The position numbers and the translations under genes are program-made. A DNA stretch of 48,256 bases from Bacteroidales bacterium. Its GTDB lineage: Bacteria > Bacteroidota > Bacteroidia > Bacteroidales > UBA932. Where the stretch lies: NCBI GenBank assembly GCA_017438265.1, contig JAFRVZ010000059.1, positions 1 through 48,256 of the forward strand, written 5' to 3'. Below, piece after piece: positions 8,474 to 16,042 of this stretch; position 1 is the stretch's first letter; the number at the start of each line of letters is the position of its first letter. The notes below the pieces were generated by a model. It had not been told where the DNA came from. It saw nothing but the letters and a program-made list of their open reading frames with translations, and made no database searches.

Positions 8474-8828
8474 CCCCGCCTGGCCCGGAGAAGACACAAT
8501 TCCGCCCGAAATGTGTCTGGCAACCCCCGCCCGGCCCGGAAAAGACACAATTCCGCCCGAATTGTGTCTCGCAACCCCCGCCCGGCTCGCAAAAGACACA
8601 ATTCCGCCCGAAATGTGTCTCGCAACCACCCGCCTGGCCCGGAAAAGACACAATTCCGCCCGAATCGTGTCTCGCAACCCCCGCCTGGCCCGGAGAAGAC
8701 ACAATTCCGCCCGAAATGTGTCTCGCAACCCCCGCCTGGCCCGCAAAAGACACAATTCCGCCCGACATGTGTCTCGCAACCCCCGCCCGGCCCGCAAAAG
8801 ACACAATTCCGCCCGAAATGTGTCTGGC
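8474..8828. repeat. Seven tandem 51-bp units, each with a hairpin
   Basis: Each unit has a GC-rich spacer (CCCCGCCYGGCCCGSARA) and an inverted repeat: left arm AGACACAATTC, loop CGCCC, right arm GAAWTGTGTCT. Hairpins begin at 8492, 8543, 8594, 8646, 8697, 8748 and 8799; all spacings are 51 bp except one of 52. The left arm is invariant; the right arm varies, and only unit 2 pairs perfectly over 11 bp. On the minus strand several hairpins are followed by TTTT. There are no unique spacers, so it is not a CRISPR array. Confidence 0.9.
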
Positions 8829-8936
8829 GAGGAAAAGGAGGGACGGGAAGGGCAGGGACCGGCGGGAGAGGTGAGGGGGCGAGGCGGTAGTGGGGGCGAG
8901 GCGGCGGCGAGGGGTGTCGCGGCGAGGGCGGCGTCG

Positions 8937-8992
8937 CGGTGAGGGGGCGAGACGGCGGCGAGGGCGGCGGCGGTGAGGGGGCGAGACGGCGG
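8937..8992 (+). repeat. G-rich direct repeats
   Basis: CGGTGAGGGGGCGAGACGGC occurs at 8937 and again at 8971, followed by two copies of GCGGATAGGATGGGGGCG about 24 bp apart. The many runs of three to five G could form quadruplexes on the plus strand. Confidence 0.65.
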
Positions 8993-9065
8993 ATAGGATG
9001 GGGGCGAGGCGGCGGATAGGATGGGGGCGGAAGAAGGAAGGAGGCGCGGGAAGTGCGGGAGGTCG

Positions 9066-9172
9066 GCGGGTTTCTGGACCGCCTCCCGCAAAAAGGGCGG
9101 ATTTTGAGGGAGCCCTGCGGGTTTCTGGACCGCCTCCCGCACCCCGCACCCGGCACCCGGCACCCGGCGCCC
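9066..9172 (+). repeat. 51-bp-spaced direct repeat and CACCCGG tandem run
   Basis: GCGGGTTTCTGGACCGCCTC, continuing CCGCA, starts at 9066 and at 9117, exactly 51 bp apart; each copy can fold through GCGGG and CCCGC. The second copy runs into about three CACCCGG heptamers ending before the tRNA promoter. Confidence 0.75.
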
Positions 9173-9240
9173 GGATGGATTCTTGAAGCGCAGTGTCTGG
9201 CGGGCGGGGCCGGAGGCATTGTAAAATTTGTTAAAATAAA

Positions 9241-9272
9241 TTTGGAGAATTGAAGCGAAAACGATACCTTTG
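9241..9272 (+). promoter_or_regulatory. Promoter of the tRNA-Lys pair
   Basis: TTTG at 9241-9244 and TACCTTTG at 9265-9272 are separated by 20 bp, an ideal -33/-7 arrangement for the Bacteroidota housekeeping sigma factor. The first tRNA begins 20 bp downstream. Confidence 0.75.
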
Positions 9273-9291
9273 CAATCCCAAAACGGTGGAA

Positions 9292-9364
9292 GACTCGTTA
9301 GCTCAGTTGGTAGAGCATCACACTTTTAATGTGGGGGTCTCGGGTTCGAGCCCCGAACGGGTCA
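9292..9364 (+). tRNA. tRNA-Lys (anticodon TTT)
   Basis: A complete 73-nt cloverleaf. The acceptor arms GACTCGT and ACGGGTC pair with one G-T wobble, the D arm is GCTC/GAGC, the anticodon stem TCACA/TGTGG encloses loop CTTTTAA with anticodon TTT, and the T arm is TCGGG/CCCGA with TTCGAGC. Discriminator A; the CCA end is not encoded. It reads AAA and AAG. Confidence 0.95.
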
Positions 9365-9380
9365 CGTGAATTGAAATTCT

Positions 9381-9453
9381 GCACCCCTAGCTCAGCTGGT
9401 AGAGCAACTGACTCTTAATCAGTGGGTCTAGGGTTCGAATCCCTAGGGGTGCA
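9381..9453 (+). tRNA. tRNA-Lys (anticodon CTT)
   Basis: A complete 73-nt cloverleaf 16 bp after the first tRNA. Acceptor GCACCCC/GGGGTGC, D arm GCTC/GAGC, anticodon stem ACTGA/TCAGT around loop CTCTTAA (anticodon CTT), T arm TAGGG/CCCTA. Discriminator A, no encoded CCA. It reads AAG only, useful in a GC-rich genome. Co-transcribed with the TTT tRNA. Confidence 0.95.
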
Positions 9454-9458
9454 CATAC

Positions 9459-9493
9459 GGCTCCGGACTGACAGCGGTCCGGAGCCTTTTTTT
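9459..9493 (+). terminator. Rho-independent terminator of the tRNA pair
   Basis: Perfect 9-bp arms GGCTCCGGA and TCCGGAGCC with a 10-nt loop, followed by seven T. Starts 6 bp after the second tRNA. Confidence 0.9.
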
Positions 9494-9511
9494 GTATTCT
9501 GTATTCTTTTG

Positions 9512-9519
9512 TAACTTTG
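9512..9519 (+). promoter_or_regulatory. -7 box for the hydrolase/nitroreductase genes
   Basis: TAACTTTG lies only 4 nt before the ATG at 9524, so the transcript probably starts at or next to the start codon. A TTTG at 9491-9494, inside the terminator T-run, is 17 bp upstream. Confidence 0.6.
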
Positions 9520-9523
9520 GGAC

Positions 9524-10813
9524 ATGAAGCGGTTTCTCATTCTCCTCGCCATGCTGCTCTCGGCCGCAGGTGTCTCCCCGGCCCAGACCGGTACCTGGTC
9601 GGGAAAAATCGACGTCCAGGGCGCGAAACTGACGATCGTGTTCCATCTGGACGAAGACAAACCCACGATGGACGTCCCGGACCAGGCCGCCCAGGGCATT
9701 CCCGTCCAGGTCGAAAGGACCGCATTCGGCAAGCTTACCATCCAGGTCCCGATGATCGGGGCCAGCTATGACGGCATGTGGCTGGGGAAGCAGATTGTCG
9801 GGACATTCCGGCAGTCGGGGCTGGAGCTGGCGCTGACGCTGGCGCCCGAGGCGCTGAACCGGCCGCAGACGCCCCGCGGGCCGTTCCCGTATGCCACGGA
9901 GGAGGTCACTTTCTCCAACGGGGAGGCGACCCTGGCCGGGACGCTCGTGCTGCCGGAGGGATGCTCCCGCACGACGCCGGTGCTGGTCCTGGTGACCGGC
10001 AGCGGCCAGGAGGACCGGGATGAGACCCTCTTCGAGCACAAGCCCTTCGCGGTCATCGCCGATGCGCTCGGCCGTGCGGGAATCGCCACGCTCCGCTACG
10101 ATGACCGCGGCGTGGGCGGCTCGACCGGCGAGGTCGCGCGTGCGACCACGATGGACTTCAAGGAGGACGCCCTTGCCGGGATCCGGCTGCTCCGGGAGCG
10201 CTTCGACCGGGTCGGCGTCATCGGCCACAGCGAAGGCGGTACCATCGCCCTGCTGCTGGCCGCCGAGGGGCAGGCCGACTGGGTCGTGAGCCTGGCCGGG
10301 ATGGCCGTCTCCGGGCTGGAGACGGTCGTCGCGCAGAGCCGGACGGCAATCCTGGCCGCCGGCTTCTCCGGGGAGGTGGTGGATGCGTATTGCAGCGCCG
10401 TGGAAAAGGCGGGCGATGCGTGCATCCACGGCGGCAGGGCGCCGCTTCCCGAGGAACTGGACCTGCCGGACGCGCTGAAACAGAACTACCAGGCGGTGCT
10501 GGTCCAGTTCCAGTCCCCCTGGATGAACCGGTCCCTGTCGCTCGACCCGCGGCCGTTGCTGGGCGGCATCCGCTGTCCGGTCCTCGCGCTGAACGGGACC
10601 CGGGACATCCAGGTCGACGCGGAGCGCAACCTGGAGGCGCTGCGCAGCGGCCTGCCGGCAAGCGCCGCGAACCGGATCGAAGCGCTGGAGGGGCTGAACC
10701 ACCTGTTCCAGCACTGCACGACCGGCGCGGTCACGGAATACCGGGAAATCGAAGAGACCTTCGCTCCCGAAGCATTGGAAATCATTATTCACTGGATAAA
10801 ACGCAACATATGA
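9524..10813 (+). CDS. Secreted alpha/beta hydrolase (S33-like serine hydrolase)
   Basis: A 429-residue exported serine hydrolase. The signal peptide ends near SPAQ (residue 21). Residues about 22-115 form a beta-rich N-terminal domain seen in Bacteroidota esterase/peptidase-like proteins. The alpha/beta-hydrolase core follows: oxyanion region VLVTGSG (155-161), nucleophile elbow GHSEGG (234-239, Ser236), Asp361 in LNGTRDIQV and His393 in GLNHLF complete a plausible triad. The substrate, ester or peptide, is unknown. The nitroreductase gene overlaps its stop by ATGA, so the two are translated together. Confidence 0.88.
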   Translation: MKRFLILLAMLLSAAGVSPAQTGTWSGKIDVQGAKLTIVFHLDEDKPTMDVPDQAAQGIPVQVERTAFGKLTIQVPMIGASYDGMWLGKQIVGTFRQSGLELALTLAPEALNRPQTPRGPFPYATEEVTFSNGEATLAGTLVLPEGCSRTTPVLVLVTGSGQEDRDETLFEHKPFAVIADALGRAGIATLRYDDRGVGGSTGEVARATTMDFKEDALAGIRLLRERFDRVGVIGHSEGGTIALLLAAEGQADWVVSLAGMAVSGLETVVAQSRTAILAAGFSGEVVDAYCSAVEKAGDACIHGGRAPLPEELDLPDALKQNYQAVLVQFQSPWMNRSLSLDPRPLLGGIRCPVLALNGTRDIQVDAERNLEALRSGLPASAANRIEALEGLNHLFQHCTTGAVTEYREIEETFAPEALEIIIHWIKRNI

Positions 10814-11424
10814 AAGCTTTCCCCGCATTCGCGCTGCTGAGCGCGGCCCTGCTGGCCGGCTGCAGCCGCCCGGGAACGCCGTCCCAGGCGTCCCCGACCT
10901 TCGACGAGGTCCTTGCGACCCGGCGCAGCGTCCGCAGCTATGACGCATCGAAGTCCATCTCCGAGGCGGAGGTGCGCGAACTCCTCACCGCCGTCCAGGA
11001 CGCGCCGTCCTGGGCCAACACGCAGCCGACGCGCTACTATGTCGCCCTCAGCGCGGAGAAGCGCGCGGCCCTGCTGGGCCTGATCGGGGCGAACCGGCAG
11101 CGCGTCGCGGAGGCTCCGGTCCTGATCGTCTCCGCCTTCGAGCGCGGCCTCTCCGGCTTCTTCAACGGGGAGCCGACGGACGCGACCGGCGACCTCTGGG
11201 GGGCGCACGACAACGGCCTGAGCGATTCCTACCTCGTCCTGAAGGCGCGGGCCATGGGATTCGACACGCTGATCATGGGCCTGCGCGACGCCGACGGCAT
11301 CCGCGCGCTCTTCGACATTCCGGCCTCACAGACCGTGATGGCCGTCATCGCGCTGGGCTACCGCGCCTCCGAGCCCCAGCGGCCGGACCGCAAGCCGCTC
11401 GACGCGGTCGTGAAAATCGATTGA
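10810..11424 (+). CDS. Nitroreductase-family lipoprotein
   Basis: A 204-residue flavin-type nitroreductase fold with a lipoprotein signal (lipobox LLAGC, Cys18), so it is anchored outside the cytoplasm, which is unusual for a family that normally uses NAD(P)H. The family start FDEVLATRRSVRSYD and DAPSWANTQPTRYYV (FMN-binding) are clear, as is GLSDSYLVLKARAMGFDT in the middle; IPASQTVMAVIALGY is the conserved C-terminal part. The start at 10810 overlaps the preceding stop; longer reading-frame extensions upstream are antisense-like shadow. Electron donor and substrate unknown. Confidence 0.88.
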   Translation: MKAFPAFALLSAALLAGCSRPGTPSQASPTFDEVLATRRSVRSYDASKSISEAEVRELLTAVQDAPSWANTQPTRYYVALSAEKRAALLGLIGANRQRVAEAPVLIVSAFERGLSGFFNGEPTDATGDLWGAHDNGLSDSYLVLKARAMGFDTLIMGLRDADGIRALFDIPASQTVMAVIALGYRASEPQRPDRKPLDAVVKID

Positions 11425-11434
11425 CCGCAGGAAG

Positions 11435-12646
11435 ATGAAAAGGATCTGGATCATAGCGGCGCTGGCCGTGCTGGCGCTGCCGGCGGCGGGGCAGGGGCTG
11501 GAACAGCTGCTGCCGTGGCTGCGGCAGCAGGAGCAGCAGCGGCAGCGCGGGCAGCAGGAGCGGGACGGCGCCGTGGCGGAAGCGCTGGGGCTGCGGAACC
11601 GCTTCGAGTGGGAGTATGACGCCGATTTCCTGTACTGGTTCGACAACCGGGAGTTTGCCGCGTCGGGGGACAGGCCGCTGGCGTCGATGACGCTGAACGC
11701 CGTCGTGCTTACGCCGGCGGTGGGCTTCCGCGTCACGCAGACGCCGCGGGTGACCCACCGGCTCCGGCTGGGTGTCGAATATGCCCACGACATGGGTGCG
11801 GCGGACTGGGAGAACCTTGCGCGGGAGGTGATCGTCTATTACGACGGCCACGTGCGCACGCGCCGGGGGATGTTCGAGGGGCTCGCGGGCGTGTTTCCGC
11901 GGCGCTATGCGGAGGGCTCCTATTCGGAAGCCTTCTACTCGGATGAATTCCGCTTCCGGGACCGCAACCTCGAAGGGCTGCTGCTGAAGTGGCGGGCGTC
12001 CCGTTTCTATGCGGAGCTGGGCTGCGACTGGATGGGACAGAAGGGTTTTGAGCGCAAGGAGCGCTTCCAGGTCTTCACCGCCGGGGAGTGGCAGGCAGCG
12101 CGCTGGCTGTCGCTCGGATGGACGGGGAGCCTGTACCATTATGCCGGTTCGGTCGCGGCGCCGGGGGTGGTCGACAACCACCTGCTGGAGCCGTGGGCGA
12201 AAGTGGACCTGGTGGGCGGGACGCGCTGGCAGGAGCTTTCCCTCCAGGCGGGTGCGCTGCTTTCCTACCAGCGGGACCGCGCCCGGACCCACGACGTGCT
12301 GTTCCCGATGGGCGGGGAACTGGTCGCGACGGTGCGGCGCTGGAACGTCGCCCTGCAGAACACGGCTTATTTCGGGGACAACCTGCTTCCGCTGTATGCG
12401 GGGCGGGACACGGGCGGCAACCCCTACGGCAGCATGCTGTATTTCGGGCAGCCCTGCTATACAGGGTTCTATGACCGCGTGGAGGTCTCCTGGGAGCCGG
12501 TCATCGCGCGGTACGTGTCGTTGAAACTGGCCGCCCGCGCCCATTTTACGCAGGCGGGATTCCTCGGATGGCAGCAGCAGTTCGGCCTGGTCTTCGACCT
12601 GGACGCGCTGCGCAGCCCGGGACAGGCGTCCGGGCGCTGCCGGTAA
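11435..12646 (+). CDS. Putative outer-membrane beta-barrel protein
   Basis: A 403-residue exported protein with signal peptide MKRIWIIAALAVLALPAAGQ. Residues 24-45 form a Gln/Arg-rich helix (QQEQQRQRGQQERD), after which the sequence is a series of amphipathic beta strands with many Tyr/Trp, typical of a barrel (FEWEYDADFLYWF, HRLRLGVEYAHDM, LGWTGSLYHYAGS, GLVFDLDAL). No family is recognised with confidence. It starts 10 bp after the nitroreductase and is likely the last gene of that unit. A GC-rich hairpin (GCAGC at 12612 pairing with GCTGC at 12636) inside the 3' end may help terminate transcription against the convergent amidase gene. Confidence 0.7.
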   Translation: MKRIWIIAALAVLALPAAGQGLEQLLPWLRQQEQQRQRGQQERDGAVAEALGLRNRFEWEYDADFLYWFDNREFAASGDRPLASMTLNAVVLTPAVGFRVTQTPRVTHRLRLGVEYAHDMGAADWENLAREVIVYYDGHVRTRRGMFEGLAGVFPRRYAEGSYSEAFYSDEFRFRDRNLEGLLLKWRASRFYAELGCDWMGQKGFERKERFQVFTAGEWQAARWLSLGWTGSLYHYAGSVAAPGVVDNHLLEPWAKVDLVGGTRWQELSLQAGALLSYQRDRARTHDVLFPMGGELVATVRRWNVALQNTAYFGDNLLPLYAGRDTGGNPYGSMLYFGQPCYTGFYDRVEVSWEPVIARYVSLKLAARAHFTQAGFLGWQQQFGLVFDLDALRSPGQASGRCR

Positions 12647-12653
12647 TCCTTTA

Positions 12654-15600
12654 TCAGAACAGGGACAGGGTCGACGCCATCAGCGCAGCGAGGGCGTCGG
12701 GGGAGCGAAGCGTCTCCAGCGGGAATCCGAAGGACGCGACCTTGTAGCTGCCGGCGTCGTAGAGGACGGCGGCGGAGACGTCGCTCCCGCGGTAGCGGAG
12801 GGTCGTCCGGGCCGTCGAGGCCGCGGGGACGAGGCCGTTGACGTTCTCGGCGCTGTAGATTTCCGGATTCAGCGTGTTCGAGAAGCGGAGCTCCGGGGCG
12901 CCGGCATAGGTCGTGCCGACCGGGTAGACGAGGCCGGAGCGACCGGCGTAGTTGCTGCGCCAGGTATAGCCCAGCGTGTTCTCGACGAAGCGGATCCGGG
13001 CGTCGCGGTCTTCCTTGTCAATCTCGATCGGATAGATGCGGTCCCAGACGTCCGTGCCGATGTAGGAGCCGGAGATCAGGAGGCTGCCGCCGCCCGCCGT
13101 GAAGGCGGAAATCGCGCTGCGGAGCGGGGCGGGGAAGACCTGGAAGCGGTTCGGGACGGCGCCGCGGCCGATCCGGGTCGTGACCTGCTTGCCGCAGATC
13201 AGGTCCGCGGCGGCGCAGCCGGCACCGAGGTCCGGGTTCTCCGCCCAGGCTTCGCTGCCGGCGGAGCAGAAGGCCCACCCGGCGGCCAGCGCGGCCTTTC
13301 CGTGGACATACACGTAGTCGAACGTGTTGCCGGCGACCTTCTCGCCGGCGCGGTCGGTGTAGGACGCGCCGAAGCCGGCGTTGTCGTCATCGACCCACGG
13401 CAGGTCCCGCCGCAGCTGGTAGTTCTCGCCGATATAGGAGATGTCCTCCAGGTACGGGACGCCGCTGTCGGTCGCGGCGTCGAAGCCGGCGACGACGGGC
13501 GTATCGAACCAGGTCGGTGCGGAAATCCGGTAGAAGTTATTGACAATCAGCAGGTCGCGCGCGTCTCCCGCGGGGGAGCCGATTGCGAGCGTCTCCGAGG
13601 GGAAACTCCGCCCGCCGTCGTTCCAGGCGAGGATGCGGAAGCTGTAGATATGGCCGGGCGTGACGGGGACCTCGAAGGAGTACAGGCCGTCGTGCGCGGA
13701 GTAATCCGTGAGGATGCGGCCTCCGTCGAAGGCGCGGTCGTCGATGCGCGTCTGGAGGATGAAGCCTTTCGCTGTGGCCGTCGGCTCCAGCGGGTCGGGC
13801 GTCTGGCGCCACTGCAGGACTGCCCTGGAGCGGTCCGGGCGGCCGTCCGCGCCCGTCGCGAAGCGCACGGAGAAGGTCCGGACCGGCAGCGGCTGGACTT
13901 CGTACGGCACTTCGTACATGTTGCTCATGAACTTCAGCAGGCCCTTGTAGATCGCCCGGCTGACGGCAAAGCGGAAACTCGGGTCGAGGCCGTATTTCAT
14001 GTCTGCGAAGTTCTGGTGGGAGAGCATCTCGATGATCATTCCCGGAGCGGGGGTCGTCCGGCTTTCGCTGTAGGAACGGTCCCAGAGTTCGCGCCGGCTC
14101 CACTCCGGCTCGAATCCGGCGCGGATGTCCTGCACGAGCTGGGTCTGGACGAGGTCGCTCATCGAGCGGGCGAGCGCGCGGCTCCGCCCGTCCGGCAGCC
14201 GGGAGGAATTCTCGTTCAGGAGGGTGTAGATGGCCAGCGTCCCGACGATCGAGTCGTTCTGGGTCGCGCCGGCGTCGCTGTGGACGGCCAGGGTCAGGTC
14301 GAAGGGAACGCCCCGCTCCTTTTTCATCATCGTCGCCCAGGTTCCGTGGCCGGCGAGGTCTTTCGTATAGTCGCCGTCCCATTTCTCCGTGTAGGAGGCG
14401 TCGATGCCGGCCCAGCGGGTCCAGTAGAGCGACGCTTCGGTGTAGGCCGGCAGTCCGGACAACTGCCCGCCGCGGGCGATCCGGCCCATGCCGCCGCCGA
14501 ACTTGCAGCCGTCGGCGGTCACGGTGTCGCCGCTTCCGGGCTGCGCGCCCGCCGGAACGGCGTTGTCCAGTTCGACCCAGCCGTCGGCGCCGGCGTCGAA
14601 CTCGAAGGTGCCGAGGTAGATCCAGGTCCCGCCGCCGACCCGCTGGTCGACGGAGAACTCCGTCGTCCCGCCGAGGTGGCGGACGGTGTAGTGGGCGGCG
14701 CCGGTACTGCCCGGAACCGTCTTATACGAGACGTAAACGGCGTAGCGGCCCCGCTCCGGGATGTCCGGCGTCCAGCGGGCCGTCGCCGTCGGCACGTTCG
14801 ACCCGACGGCCGCCGCCTGCCGCGCCGTTCCCATCGCGAAGGGGTTGTCGTCGACCGCATACTCCCGTTTCGCATCGGCGAAACCTTCGCCCGCAGCGCT
14901 CCAGGAGCCCGTTTCGCGGTAGCGGCCGGCGCGCCGCAGCAGCCCGTCCCGCGCGCCCGGGAACGCCGGGTCGTTGTCGCAGATGACTTCCATCACCTGC
15001 GTGTCCCGCTCGCGCGGCGTCATGACATAGGCCCCCGCGTTCTCCAGCATCGGAATCAGGAACGGCAGCACGTAGCTCTGCGTGTACAGGTCCTCCACCG
15101 TGCGGTGGAGCGGCGCCCGCTGCCACATCCATCGTCCTTCCTGCTCATTGTAATAGCGCCCGTGGCTCTGCCAGACCGCAAGCGTCCGCCCGCTCATCCC
15201 GCGCCGGAAGCGCTGCCCGCCGACCTGGCGGACGAAGCTTTCCTGCGCGGCCGCTTCCGGACTGCTCAGCTCGTACGCCACCGGCTTCCCGTCGTTGCCG
15301 AGGCGCGGCGTCGCGAGCCCCTCCAGCGGCGTCCGGTAGGCGTAGATGCGCCCCAGCGAATAGTCCTTGTAGCCGTCCGGGAACAGGCTGCGCAGCGTGC
15401 GCTGCAGCCAGGCGACGTCCTCCGTGCTCCAGGAGAAAGAGCCCAGCTCCCGGTTGAAGTAAAAGTCCAGTACCTTATCGCGCTTCAGGATCTGGTTCAC
15501 CTCCAGCGCGACGTTGGCGTGCATCCGCTCCTGCAGCAGCACCTTGACCGAGTCCGTCGCGGCGCGGAAATCGCTCCGGACGTTCTGCGCCGGCAGCGGC

Positions 15601-15656
15601 GCCGCGAGCAGCAGCGCCAGCCCTGCGGGCAGCAGCCGATGGATCCATCTTCTCAC
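12654..15656 (-). CDS. Large secreted N-acetylmuramoyl-L-alanine amidase-like protein with golvesin-type and FnIII-like domains
   Basis: A 1000-residue exported protein (signal peptide ending LPAQ). The N-terminal part contains TLAVWQSHGRYY and an adjacent Trp-rich segment typical of Bacteroidota amidase_3-like proteins often labelled xanthan lyase. A golvesin C-terminal-like beta sandwich is inserted at about residues 250-390 (RWTPDIPERGRYAVYVSYK, GGTWIYLGTFEFDAG). The amidase core resumes with LAVHSDAG (His459) and IIEMLSHQNFADM, followed by an FnIII-like domain (about 590-690) and a C-terminal alpha/beta domain (LLISGSYIGTDVWD). It probably cleaves peptidoglycan or binds glycans; activity is inferred. 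Its ATG overlaps the VanZ-like stop by 4 bp. Confidence 0.82.
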   Translation of the reverse strand: MRRWIHRLLPAGLALLLAAPLPAQNVRSDFRAATDSVKVLLQERMHANVALEVNQILKRDKVLDFYFNRELGSFSWSTEDVAWLQRTLRSLFPDGYKDYSLGRIYAYRTPLEGLATPRLGNDGKPVAYELSSPEAAAQESFVRQVGGQRFRRGMSGRTLAVWQSHGRYYNEQEGRWMWQRAPLHRTVEDLYTQSYVLPFLIPMLENAGAYVMTPRERDTQVMEVICDNDPAFPGARDGLLRRAGRYRETGSWSAAGEGFADAKREYAVDDNPFAMGTARQAAAVGSNVPTATARWTPDIPERGRYAVYVSYKTVPGSTGAAHYTVRHLGGTTEFSVDQRVGGGTWIYLGTFEFDAGADGWVELDNAVPAGAQPGSGDTVTADGCKFGGGMGRIARGGQLSGLPAYTEASLYWTRWAGIDASYTEKWDGDYTKDLAGHGTWATMMKKERGVPFDLTLAVHSDAGATQNDSIVGTLAIYTLLNENSSRLPDGRSRALARSMSDLVQTQLVQDIRAGFEPEWSRRELWDRSYSESRTTPAPGMIIEMLSHQNFADMKYGLDPSFRFAVSRAIYKGLLKFMSNMYEVPYEVQPLPVRTFSVRFATGADGRPDRSRAVLQWRQTPDPLEPTATAKGFILQTRIDDRAFDGGRILTDYSAHDGLYSFEVPVTPGHIYSFRILAWNDGGRSFPSETLAIGSPAGDARDLLIVNNFYRISAPTWFDTPVVAGFDAATDSGVPYLEDISYIGENYQLRRDLPWVDDDNAGFGASYTDRAGEKVAGNTFDYVYVHGKAALAAGWAFCSAGSEAWAENPDLGAGCAAADLICGKQVTTRIGRGAVPNRFQVFPAPLRSAISAFTAGGGSLLISGSYIGTDVWDRIYPIEIDKEDRDARIRFVENTLGYTWRSNYAGRSGLVYPVGTTYAGAPELRFSNTLNPEIYSAENVNGLVPAASTARTTLRYRGSDVSAAVLYDAGSYKVASFGFPLETLRSPDALAALMASTLSLF

Positions 15657-16039
15657 AGCAGCCGCAGGATAAAGGTTACAAGGGAAGCGACGGCGAGCGA
15701 CAGCCCGTCCGCGCGGAAGTCCAGGATGTCGGCGGAGCGGTAGCCCAGCTTGCCCTGCACGATTTCCGTCACGCCGGCCAGCACGCAGCCGACGGCGAAG
15801 ACGAGGAGCGTCTTCAGGATGGCTTTCCAGGCCTTGTTCCCCCGTTTTCCGAACGAGAAGAAGACCAGGAAAGGGAAGGGAAAGAACATCAGGAAATGGA
15901 CGATCTTGTCCATTTCGATTCCGAAGAGGGTTTTCGGCACGTCCTGGATGTCCGAGAAGTTCCCGAAACAGAGCCAGGCCAGCGCGGCGATATAGAGGAC
16001 CAGGATCAGCCTGGCGGTAAATCTCGTTTTCTTTCCCAT
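15653..16039 (-). CDS. VanZ-like membrane protein
   Basis: A 128-residue integral membrane protein with about four hydrophobic segments. MDKIVHFLMFFPFPFLVFF (from about residue 43) is the hallmark VanZ motif: an Asp-Lys followed by His-Phe at the start of a helix. VanZ proteins confer low-level teicoplanin resistance in enterococci, but most chromosomal homologues have no known role. It lies 3 bp after the ABC transporter stop and overlaps the amidase start by 4 bp, so the three form a cell-envelope operon. Confidence 0.85.
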   Translation of the reverse strand: MGKKTRFTARLILVLYIAALAWLCFGNFSDIQDVPKTLFGIEMDKIVHFLMFFPFPFLVFFSFGKRGNKAWKAILKTLLVFAVGCVLAGVTEIVQGKLGYRSADILDFRADGLSLAVASLVTFILRLL

Positions 16040-16042
16040 GGT

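Larger units (their letters stand above)
8374..9264. other. Gene-free repeat region
   Basis: About 890 bp without a credible gene. It holds a C-rich stretch (8374-8473), seven 51-bp hairpin units (8474-8828), G-rich irregular repeats (8830-9050), a 51-bp-spaced direct repeat (9066-9141) and a CACCCGG tandem run (about 9144-9172). ORFs span it on both strands only because stop codons are rare in such DNA and the 51-bp unit is a multiple of three. Confidence 0.75.

Noticed and set aside
8474-8828. CRISPR array
   Set aside because: No unique spacers: the whole 51-bp unit repeats. No cas genes nearby.
7717-9219. Long ORFs across the hairpin array on both strands
   Set aside because: The 51-bp unit preserves frame and lacks stops, so every frame stays open; the peptides are repeats of the same 17 residues.
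13302-15743. 813-codon plus-strand ORF
   Set aside because: Antisense to the amidase-like gene, low-complexity Arg/Gly/Val composition and no recognisable domain.
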